Source: a virus. From it: 25,017 nt of DNA. The notes beneath the pieces were generated by a model. It did not search any database. It was not told where the DNA came from and saw nothing but the letters and a program-made list of their open reading frames with translations. The stretch spans positions 1 through 25,017 of IMG/VR virus record IMGVR_UViG_3300046543_000176; one strand, written 5' to 3'. Position numbers and translations under genes: made by a program. The number at the start of each line of letters is the position of its first letter. Positions within the stretch are counted from its first letter, which is position 1. Below, one piece after another: positions 1 to 6,778 of this stretch.

Positions 1-1
1 A

Positions 2-262
2 TTACCGGCGAACGATCAGCAGATAGTCGCCGATGTCGTCAGTGCCCAACTGCGTGTCCAGATGCCAACCCGTCCGCCGGACCAGCCGCCGGACCAGCGC
101 GTGTGCCCCGGTCATCGCCCGCCGTCGCTCGATGTGGTGGTCGAGCCCGGGTAGCGGGACGTCGGCCACGCCCACCTGTTCGAGGTTGCGCCCGATCTCC
201 TTGGCTGTGGGTTCCAGACCCCGGAACGGGTCGCCCGGGATCGCTGATCGTCCGCTCGTCAT
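2..262 (-). CDS. Unknown small protein with strong ribosome binding site
   Basis: 86 residues from the ATG at 262, preceded by TAAGGAGG, one of the best ribosome binding sites in the window. The stop is TAA at 2-4, so the gene is complete. The sequence is Arg/Leu-rich. Residues about 18-40 form a helix with EPTAKEIGRNLEQVGVADV, followed by LDHHIERRRAMTGAHALVRR and a C-terminal strand (DDIGDYLLIVRR). No domain is recognised. It follows the hairpin after the membrane genes, so it may start the next gene group. Coding evidence is the strong ribosome binding site and protein-like composition. Confidence 0.68.
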   Translation of the reverse strand: MTSGRSAIPGDPFRGLEPTAKEIGRNLEQVGVADVPLPGLDHHIERRRAMTGAHALVRRLVRRTGWHLDTQLGTDDIGDYLLIVRR

Positions 263-295
263 GCGAGCCTCCTTACTATGTCCCGGACCGCCCGG

Positions 296-323
296 GTTAC
301 ACCCATTGAAACACCCCCGTCAA
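296..323 (-). promoter_or_regulatory. Possible promoter before the last gene
   Basis: On the minus strand, TTGACG (323-318, 5 of 6) and TGTAAC (301-296, 4 of 6) are 16 bases apart, between the hairpin and the gene at 2-262. The order hairpin, promoter, strong ribosome binding site suggests a new transcription unit, but the -10 is weak. Confidence 0.33.
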
Positions 324-335
324 TCCCCCTGCCGT

Positions 336-378
336 CGCGTGTCACGGGAGCCCCGACGATGGCCCTCCGTGACACGCG
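336..378 (-). terminator. Hairpin with 12-bp perfect stem
   Basis: CGCGTGTCACGG (336-347) pairs with CCGTGACACGCG (367-378). It lies 27 bases past the stop of the three-TM gene. No U-tract follows on the minus strand (the next bases are ACGGCAGGGGG), so it may be a U-less terminator or an mRNA-end stabiliser. Confidence 0.6.
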
Positions 379-404
379 GGATGGCGGGGCGGTGTCCGTG
401 TGCC

Positions 405-776
405 CTACGGCGTCTCGGTTGGCTCTCCGGGCGTCGTCGGCGGTTTGGGATGTCGGGTGTTCCACCAGTGGTCGAGTAGGATGCCGACGCCCACCCCGAG
501 ACAGAATACCAGCCACAGGAACCACGCGCCGATCAGCCGCCCGAGATGGCCGTCCTGCTCAACCAGCGCCTCGCCCGTCCGCCCGGCGTAATACAGCGTC
601 CCGAGGAACCCAAGGAACGCGACCGTGACGATGGTACGGATCGATGCCAGACGCCATGTCAGGAGCGGCTTTTGGGGTTGCGCCAGAACGAGCCCCCCGA
701 GCACCCCGCCGAGTACGGCCACCGACACCCCGCCCAATGTCCACACGGACAGAAAATCATTCCCGAAGGTGTCCAT
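405..776 (-). CDS. Three-TM membrane protein, holin-like
   Basis: 123 residues from the ATG at 776. Longer in-frame starts lie in the upstream gene and are rejected. Hydrophobic helices are about 12-33 (WTLGGVSVAVLGGVLGGLVL), 46-65 (IRTIVTVAFLGFLGTLYYAG) and 81-102 (LIGAWFLWLVFCLGVGVGIL), with a Pro/Thr-rich C-terminal tail. Three TMs and small size fit a class I-type holin that pores the membrane at lysis. No endolysin is in the window to confirm it, so an exclusion or transport role is also open. A strong hairpin follows the stop and may mark the end of this transcript. Confidence 0.76.
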   Translation of the reverse strand: MDTFGNDFLSVWTLGGVSVAVLGGVLGGLVLAQPQKPLLTWRLASIRTIVTVAFLGFLGTLYYAGRTGEALVEQDGHLGRLIGAWFLWLVFCLGVGVGILLDHWWNTRHPKPPTTPGEPTETP

Positions 777-1111
777 CAGGACCTCCTTCCCCCCGTGTTC
801 GGACGCGGCCTGTTCCCGGTCAGGCGATACAACTCGACGAGTTCGGCATGCGTCCTGTTGACTTGCGCTTCGAGTTCGTCGTTGCGCTTTTCCGCTGCTT
901 CGAGCCTGGGTTGGCACGACTCCAACTCCGTGACCCGGGCAGACAGTATGTCGATCCGGCCCTTTTGGGCGGTGATCAATGCCGCCTGTTCTGTCTCGAC
1001 CGAGCGAGCCAGCCCGGGCAACCCGAACTTCCGGGAGGCGAACGCCCCGACGATGTACGTCAAGATCGTGGCCGTGGCCCCGATAAACGCTGCCCACTCG
1101 ACCTCTGTCAT
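776..1111 (-). CDS. Membrane-anchored coiled-coil protein, spanin- or holin-associated-like
   Basis: 111 residues from the ATG at 1111. Residues about 6-24 (WAAFIGATATILTYIVGAF) form one membrane segment. A short basic linker follows, then residues about 38-95 make a long coiled coil (TEQAALITAQKGRIDILSA, ELESCQPRLEAAEKRNDEL). The C-terminus is basic (NRPRPNTGGRRS). This topology is like small phage membrane proteins of lysis or late cassettes, though no outer-membrane lipoprotein partner was seen. The stop and the next ATG share one base (TGATG), so it is coupled to the three-TM gene. The exact function is unassigned. Confidence 0.78.
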   Translation of the reverse strand: MTEVEWAAFIGATATILTYIVGAFASRKFGLPGLARSVETEQAALITAQKGRIDILSARVTELESCQPRLEAAEKRNDELEAQVNRTHAELVELYRLTGNRPRPNTGGRRS

Positions 1112-2562
1112 TTTGCGACACGGGCGATTACCATGCCGTCAGCGCCATCGCCGCCCTTGGGAGCCGTGCCCGAGCCGTTCCACGCCGCGCCGCCGCCGCC
1201 GCTCCCGGAGTTCGCCGTCGCATTGTTGCCCGCGCTGTTCGTCTGCGCGCCGCCCGCCCCTGAGCCGTTGTTGCCGGTACCCGCGCCGCCCGGAGTCGCA
1301 CGAGCGCCGCCGCCGCCGCCGCCGCACATGCCGCCCGTCGAGACGCCGTACGTCGGAGGAACCCACGACGCGAACGCCGTGGTGCCCGTGCCGCCATTGC
1401 CCGTGCCGTCGCCATTGACGCCCGCCCCCGCGTACCCGCCGCCCCCGCCGCCCTTGCCGGTGCCCGCTGTGTTCGGGGTGTACGAATGCGCGCCCGCGTT
1501 GCCGACGCCCGACGACGAGCCGCCCGCGATGTTTGGACGTCCGCCGCCGCCGCCGCCCGATCCAGTTGCAGAGCCGCCCGTCAGACCCGCGCCGCCGCCA
1601 TGCCCGCCGCCATGCGCCGTGGTCCCGGAGATGGAACTGTCGCCGCCGTCTGTGCCGCTTTGGGGAGATGCGGACGCGATGCCGCCCGGACCGAACGCGC
1701 CGACTGTGACCGCGAGCGTCGTGGACACGCTAACCCCCATCGCCGTGACCGCTTCGCCCGCCCCTCCGCCGCCGCCCGCCTGATTGCCGCCGCCGCCCCC
1801 CGCGCCGATCAACAGGAAATCCGCCGTGAGCGGAGTCGCGACGGTCAAGGTGTTCGAGCCGGAGGTCGTGAACGCGCAGTAGTAGAAATCGTCGTCCTCG
1901 TAGGCAGTACCACCCGACAGCGGGTTCGAACCGTAGGAACGCACGATCGACACTGTGACCGCGCGCCAGAGCGCCGACTGGCCAGTCTGGTTCGAGGTTG
2001 GAGTCGCGCCGTCGCCCGTCCACCAATCGCCGCCCGCGTTGCCGCTCGATCGCGTGGTGTAGGACGTGACGGTCTGACTTTTGGTCGTGGTCCCGGTGTT
2101 GACCCAATCGAACCCGACTGCCGTCGAACCGATCGAGATGCCCGGCACGGTTGACACGCCAGACGAGGCGCCGCTAAGTGGCGTTGCCGCTCGATATCCC
2201 GCGTTGCGATAGACGGTGACCCCGACGCGCTGTGCGTTTGACCACGTGCCGGACGACGTGTCCCCGGATTGAAGGTAGCGATATCCGAGTTTTGCCGGAG
2301 CGCCCGCGATGTCAGTCGTCGGGATTGTCGTCCAGCCCGCCGGGGTGGTGATCGCCGACGTCGAGCCGATCGCGAACACGAACGCGAGGTCGCCGGGGAG
2401 AGTGCCCGCCGGGAGGTTGACGTTGTTCGAGGAACCGGAGTTCGACGCCGAACCGACGAACGACGTGACGGGCGGGAACCGGTACGGGTTGATCTGAAAG
2501 TACGAGATGAACGCCGGGGCGAGCGACCACGCGAGCAGCAGTGCGAGAATGACTTGGATCAC
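1108..2562 (-). CDS. Glycine-rich tail fibre / adhesin-like protein
   Basis: 484 residues from the GTG at 2562, overlapping the upstream TGA as GTGA. The first 22 residues (MIQVILALLLAWSLAPAFIS) are hydrophobic, like a signal or anchor. Residues about 30-235 are beta-rich and Thr/Ser/Gly-rich, with the sequence TPLTADFLLIGAGGGGG leading into the next part. Residues about 248-484 are dominated by poly-Gly runs with Ser/Asn/Thr, and end GGDGADGMVIARVAK, the 'GG.GG.GvVi..y' end typical of Gly-rich phage adhesins such as S16-type gp38. The poly-Gly codons make a GCC/CCG low-complexity stretch in the DNA. It probably sits at the fibre tip and may vary with host range. It overlaps the next gene by ATGA. 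Confidence 0.82.
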   Translation of the reverse strand: MIQVILALLLAWSLAPAFISYFQINPYRFPPVTSFVGSASNSGSSNNVNLPAGTLPGDLAFVFAIGSTSAITTPAGWTTIPTTDIAGAPAKLGYRYLQSGDTSSGTWSNAQRVGVTVYRNAGYRAATPLSGASSGVSTVPGISIGSTAVGFDWVNTGTTTKSQTVTSYTTRSSGNAGGDWWTGDGATPTSNQTGQSALWRAVTVSIVRSYGSNPLSGGTAYEDDDFYYCAFTTSGSNTLTVATPLTADFLLIGAGGGGGNQAGGGGGAGEAVTAMGVSVSTTLAVTVGAFGPGGIASASPQSGTDGGDSSISGTTAHGGGHGGGAGLTGGSATGSGGGGGGRPNIAGGSSSGVGNAGAHSYTPNTAGTGKGGGGGGYAGAGVNGDGTGNGGTGTTAFASWVPPTYGVSTGGMCGGGGGGARATPGGAGTGNNGSGAGGAQTNSAGNNATANSGSGGGGAAWNGSGTAPKGGDGADGMVIARVAK

Positions 2563-4829
2563 GGCTTGGTGCCGAGCAGGGTCGCCTTCAAGCCGATCGC
2601 CGTGCCGTCGCCGATCTGGGTGCAGGTTATGAGGATCACATCGTCGTCGGCGAACGCGCTAACCGAGATCACCGGGGGAGTCGCTGCCGTGACACTTGTG
2701 AGTTCGGTGTTGTCAATCGTGATCGTCGTGGACAGGACCGTCGTGCCGTTCTTCCGGACATCGACGGTGAGGATCGACCCGGTCGCCTGTGCGGTCTTTA
2801 GGCTTGCGCGAACTCCCGTCAGGGTGAACGCGCATGGAGCGCGGAAAGTCACGCTAGATGCCGTCGTGACCGCCGACAGTTCGTTCGACAGTGCCGCCTC
2901 GATAGCGACGAAATCCGACCGCCCGTGGACGTGGTCCCGGTGCGCCGCCGTGCCCGCAGACCCGGTCGCCGCCGCATCGCCTGAACTCGAAGTCGTCGGG
3001 ACCGTGCCGTCGAAGATCGCAATCGTCGCGTCCGTCTTCACATAGGTCGCCGCCGAACCAGCGGAGTTGGACGTGCTGAACGTCAGTCCCGGTGTGCCGC
3101 CGACAGGCACGGTTGGACTCGCCGCCATCCCGTGCCGGTGGTCGGTCATTGCCGCGGCTGGTCCGGTCCCGGTCGCCGCCGCGTCCCCGAATGCGATCGT
3201 CGTCGGTGTACCCGCGCCCGTGGCGTGGACGTGGTCCGACTTGGACGGTGTCGTCGCAGAGCCGCCCGACGATGCGCCCACCGCCGCCGCCGACGAACCG
3301 AACGCGGGCATCCCGTGTTTGTGATCGCGCCGTGCGGCCTTGCCCGCCGAACCCGCCGCCGCCGAGTCGCCCATCGCCTGGGTTACGGGAGCCGTGGCGT
3401 CGAACACTGCGATCGTGGCATCCGTGGCGACTAATGTCGTGGCCGCGCCCGCCGAGTTCGTGGTCGAGAACGTCAGCGCCGGGGTGCCTGTCGTCCCGCC
3501 GCCGCCGCCCGTACCAGCCGCCCCGGGACCGAACAGCCGCACGTCTTGGACGACGCCCGCCGGACCGCCGGACAGGAACTGCCCGAACATGCCCGTCGCC
3601 GCTGTCGGGTCGCCCACTGCGAGCCCGTCTGTCCCGGAGGCGAACGCGAAATCGCCGCGCCCGACGTGGGCATCGGTCAAGACCTGCGTCACACCCGCCG
3701 TCAGGACCGCCGTGTCGTACTGATCCGGGCAGTCCTGCTCGATGAGATTGCCCAATCCGTCGAAATAGCCCACCACGACGCCGAGCACGTCCGCCTCGTT
3801 GAGCGTCGTCGTCGGCTCGACCATGTTCGCGAACCCAAGCGAGCGGACCAACGTGTTGATCGGGATCGTTGACCCGGTGGAGTTGTAGCCGTGGAAGAGC
3901 ACCCCCAAGCCCCACCCGTACTGATTGCCCGTTCCGCCATTGCGCGGGCGGAGGGTGTTCTTAACCTCTTTGACGAGATCGAGGATCGTCCACGTCGAAA
4001 GTTGCAGGAACGATGGCGGGGTGCCTCCGCCGACAGTCGAGGGCGGATTGGCCTCCGTAATCGATGCCCCGGACGTGTGCCCGACGATCAGCGTGTCATC
4101 GAGGGTCAGACCCGTCCCGCCGGAGCCCGACGTGCCCACCGTGACGATCTGCCGGTACTCCCGGTTGGCCCCGGTGTCAATGAGAATCCAGTCGTCTACG
4201 TGCCACGTCCCGCCCGTGTACTTGATGACCGACGCGCCGATCGACGAGTTGGCCGCGAGCGTGTTAGTCTGTGGCGGGTTCGCGGGCGGGACGGGACCGC
4301 CGCCCCGGTGTCCGCCGTACTGTGTCCGATAGGTCCCGTAGTCGCTGCTGTGGATTTGACGCCCGTAATATCCGGCGAGTTCGGAATATCCGGCGAACGC
4401 CCGGGGAAACTGATCCGCCGCGCATTCGTCCGGGCGGTTGACGTACGCCCCGGAATCCCAATTGCTCGCCGACGCGGACGCATGCATGATGCCGCCGAGC
4501 GTATTGCGGGACGTCCGCGACAAAGCGTCCGCATCGCCCATGTGCCCGCCGCATTCGTGCAACAGCGTGTACTTCAACTGCCGCTTGTTTAGCGACGAGT
4601 TCAGGTAGACGTCCCGGGAGTGTGGCGTCGTGAAGCCCCACGCTGCTTTGCCGCCCGGGATCGTGTAGTGGTTCGCGATCATCTGCGACGGCGAAAAGAT
4701 GTGCACGGTGACCGTATCGGTCAGGACCGTGTCGATGTCCACGGACATGTCGTTGAGCGCTTCGGTCAGGATGGCAATCTGGCCGGTGGACGCCCCCAAG
4801 ACGTCAACGTACGTGGAGATGAGCGTCAT
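2559..4829 (-). CDS. Tail fibre with N-terminal metallopeptidase-like domain and DHxH repeats
   Basis: A probable receptor-binding fibre. 756 residues from the ATG at 4829 (ATGA overlap). The first 170 residues resemble a small zinc peptidase: TLLHECGGHMGD (His91, Glu92, His96; one residue longer than HExxH) and RPDECAADQF (Glu135). Residues about 185-440 are a linker and beta region. From 452 there are two copies (452-509, 581-637) of a module ending in DHxH, with two extra DHxH sites (532, 563). The end (about 640-756: TFRAPCAFTLTGVRASL, then GSILTVDVRKNGTTVLSTT) is a domain found widely at phage fibre C-termini. The peptidase may degrade host surface material; that is inference. No cleavage test is possible from the sequence. 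Confidence 0.85.
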   Translation of the reverse strand: MTLISTYVDVLGASTGQIAILTEALNDMSVDIDTVLTDTVTVHIFSPSQMIANHYTIPGGKAAWGFTTPHSRDVYLNSSLNKRQLKYTLLHECGGHMGDADALSRTSRNTLGGIMHASASASNWDSGAYVNRPDECAADQFPRAFAGYSELAGYYGRQIHSSDYGTYRTQYGGHRGGGPVPPANPPQTNTLAANSSIGASVIKYTGGTWHVDDWILIDTGANREYRQIVTVGTSGSGGTGLTLDDTLIVGHTSGASITEANPPSTVGGGTPPSFLQLSTWTILDLVKEVKNTLRPRNGGTGNQYGWGLGVLFHGYNSTGSTIPINTLVRSLGFANMVEPTTTLNEADVLGVVVGYFDGLGNLIEQDCPDQYDTAVLTAGVTQVLTDAHVGRGDFAFASGTDGLAVGDPTAATGMFGQFLSGGPAGVVQDVRLFGPGAAGTGGGGGTTGTPALTFSTTNSAGAATTLVATDATIAVFDATAPVTQAMGDSAAAGSAGKAARRDHKHGMPAFGSSAAAVGASSGGSATTPSKSDHVHATGAGTPTTIAFGDAAATGTGPAAAMTDHRHGMAASPTVPVGGTPGLTFSTSNSAGSAATYVKTDATIAIFDGTVPTTSSSGDAAATGSAGTAAHRDHVHGRSDFVAIEAALSNELSAVTTASSVTFRAPCAFTLTGVRASLKTAQATGSILTVDVRKNGTTVLSTTITIDNTELTSVTAATPPVISVSAFADDDVILITCTQIGDGTAIGLKATLLGTKP
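2919..3476 (-). repeat. Repeated DHxH fibre modules
   Basis: Two long copies of an Ala/Thr/Gly-rich unit (residues 452-509 and 581-637 of the fibre) share LTFST.NSAG.A.T, TDATIA.FD and GD.AA.GSAG.AA.RDH.HG. Two shorter DHxH units lie between them (532-535, 563-566). HxH pairs in trimeric fibres such as T4 gp37 can hold metal ions along the shaft, so the modules may be shaft elements. The same motif appears once in the gene at 22433-22951. Confidence 0.7.
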
Positions 4830-6778
4830 GCGTTTCGGTAGTAGCGGAAAGCGACTGTCGAGTCAGCCCCGGGTGCGATGTTGATGGTCACTGTCTGCGA
4901 CCCGCCGTCCCACTCGTAGTCGGTCGCGTTGAGCACGATGCCGTCGAGTTTACATTCCGGGACGCCGACGCCGTTCCAGTCGCCGAGCGTGAAGGTCTGG
5001 TTGAACCCGTCGCACAATCCGTCTGTCGGCGGAACCCATTGCGTCTTCCCGGCGAGCGCCTGATTGCTGACCGGGACGCACGTGATCGACGTGTCCGAGT
5101 TCGACGAGTAGCGCCGGGTCTGGCCCTCTCCGCCGATGAGCGGCCCCCGGGTGTTGTCCACGAGTTCAGACCCGCAGAATGACCCGCCGCACTGCCAGTC
5201 CGGAGCGATGACAAGGGCGTACGTGTCCGCCGTGAACATGCTTCGGGGGATAAACACCTGCCACGCCCGGAACGGGTTGATCATCCCGAGCACGGTGTAG
5301 TCGTCGATGTCGAGCGGATCGGGCTGTCCGAGCCCCACCTTGAATGGGTGGTCGTCCGCCGAGCGACAAGCATGCCCGGCCCCGAACGACCCGTCCACTG
5401 GGTTCGCGCCCGTCGTGCTCTGGAACAGCACCCCGATGACGTCGGAGCCGATGCCCGACAGATCAACCTCGTACCACACGGCCTGATCGTGTCGCCCCGT
5501 CCAGTAGAAAATGCCCAACCCGGAGCATGGCCAGTCCGGGTCCGCCTGGGTTACCCAATTCTGGTTGTACGAGCCGACGAGTTTCGTCGTCGGGTTTGAG
5601 TAGGCGAACGAATCCGTGCCCGTCCACGGGACGACGATGTGCTCAGCGGAGCGCGCCGCGATCGAGATGGGCGAGCCGTTGGTCGTGCCGACGTCCCCCG
5701 ACGTGTTCTGCTTCTTGCTCCGCCGCCGATGGCGCAGTTCCCATGGCGACCGCATCGGCAGCGACATGTCTAGCGTCAGCGTCCAGACGCCCGGGGCGAC
5801 GGTCTGCCACGACACCTGCGAGATGCGCGTCCACGTCGGGGAGGCGAGTTTGAAGACTTCGCTCTGTACCTGTATGCGCATGCCCGCTTCGATGATCGTC
5901 GGGTCGGTGATGTAGGCGAGGTCGCAATGGTACGTCACCCGGTCTTCCGCCCGGGTCGCGAGCACCGCGTCTCCGTACGCCGTCAGGTCGCCTGTATCGT
6001 CGCTGTCCGGGTAGTTCACCGTGTCTTGGTGCACGAGGTCGTCGGCGTCGTGCCGGGTGATCGACGTGGTGTCTTGGATGATGACCGAGTTGCCCGCAGA
6101 CCCGATGACTTTCAGATCGTTCGCGAGGTTGTACGGGTCAGACTGCCGGGTCGGATTGGATGGCGCGAACGACGTGCTGCCGTCCGGGGAGGAATCGGTG
6201 ATCGAGATCGAAGCGTTGAACCCGACGTCCTCGTCGAGCCCGTGATAGTGCAGGTTCCGGCCCTTGTCCACGAACCACGTCTTAGCGGTTTGGTCCATGG
6301 CGTCCGCGAACACTTCGTCGAGGGTCGTGTCCTGATAAATCTTGGCAACCATGCCGATCGTGATCCCGGTCGAGACGTACGACGACGTGTCCACCGCCGG
6401 GCAGAACTCGGCCATCGCCGCGAGCACCCGGTCCGTGTCCAACTCGTCCGGGCGGTCCCAATACTCGATGCGGATGTGCGACAGGAGCAGGTTGTTGTCC
6501 TGCCACGAGTAGTTGTTGCCGCGCTTGATCGCGTCGTCTGTCGGGCGGGTCTGCCCCTGCGCTCCCAAGAACCCGTCGTGCAATACCGTGCCGTCCGTCG
6601 TCAGGGTGATGCGCCGCCCGGAGTAGGTGTCCAGATTGTCGTCGTCCCGGATGAACACGGAGCCCGTGCCCACCTGTCCGTCGAACGCCATGGCGACCGG
6701 GCGGAGTTGATTGCGGTCGTACGACGGGAGGTCGATCGGGTCGAGGTCTACCCCCGCGACGGTGAGAACGTCGCTCAT
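4826..6778 (-). CDS. Distal tail / hub protein (Tal-like N-terminus)
   Basis: Probably the tail-tip hub that closes the tube and carries the fibres. 650 residues from the ATG at 6778 (ATGA overlap with the tape measure). The first 330 residues follow the hub pattern: GVDLDPIDLPSYDRNQL, GSVFIRDDDNLDTYSG, then GTVLHDGFLGAQ, and later strands such as GMRIQVQSEVFKLASPTW near 301-318. A basic stretch (RHRRRSKK) marks a linker near 352. Residues about 375-590 form a Cys-containing, Trp-rich extra part (the CGGSFCGS site could be a disulphide), and 590-650 end with a small beta domain (LDGIVLNATDYEWDG, VAFRYYRN) common on tail tips. A separate Dit gene is absent, so this gene may combine both jobs. 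Confidence 0.72.
   Translation of the reverse strand: MSDVLTVAGVDLDPIDLPSYDRNQLRPVAMAFDGQVGTGSVFIRDDDNLDTYSGRRITLTTDGTVLHDGFLGAQGQTRPTDDAIKRGNNYSWQDNNLLLSHIRIEYWDRPDELDTDRVLAAMAEFCPAVDTSSYVSTGITIGMVAKIYQDTTLDEVFADAMDQTAKTWFVDKGRNLHYHGLDEDVGFNASISITDSSPDGSTSFAPSNPTRQSDPYNLANDLKVIGSAGNSVIIQDTTSITRHDADDLVHQDTVNYPDSDDTGDLTAYGDAVLATRAEDRVTYHCDLAYITDPTIIEAGMRIQVQSEVFKLASPTWTRISQVSWQTVAPGVWTLTLDMSLPMRSPWELRHRRRSKKQNTSGDVGTTNGSPISIAARSAEHIVVPWTGTDSFAYSNPTTKLVGSYNQNWVTQADPDWPCSGLGIFYWTGRHDQAVWYEVDLSGIGSDVIGVLFQSTTGANPVDGSFGAGHACRSADDHPFKVGLGQPDPLDIDDYTVLGMINPFRAWQVFIPRSMFTADTYALVIAPDWQCGGSFCGSELVDNTRGPLIGGEGQTRRYSSNSDTSITCVPVSNQALAGKTQWVPPTDGLCDGFNQTFTLGDWNGVGVPECKLDGIVLNATDYEWDGGSQTVTINIAPGADSTVAFRYYRNA

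Noticed and set aside
405-1121. 238-residue reading of the three-TM gene
   Set aside because: The extra N-terminus overlaps the coiled-coil gene and is not protein-like. The ATG at 776 is coupled to the upstream stop.
1120-1800. GCC/CCG-rich stretch as a trinucleotide repeat or CRISPR-like array
   Set aside because: It is the poly-Gly coding sequence of the fibre. There are no regular spacers or unit lengths.
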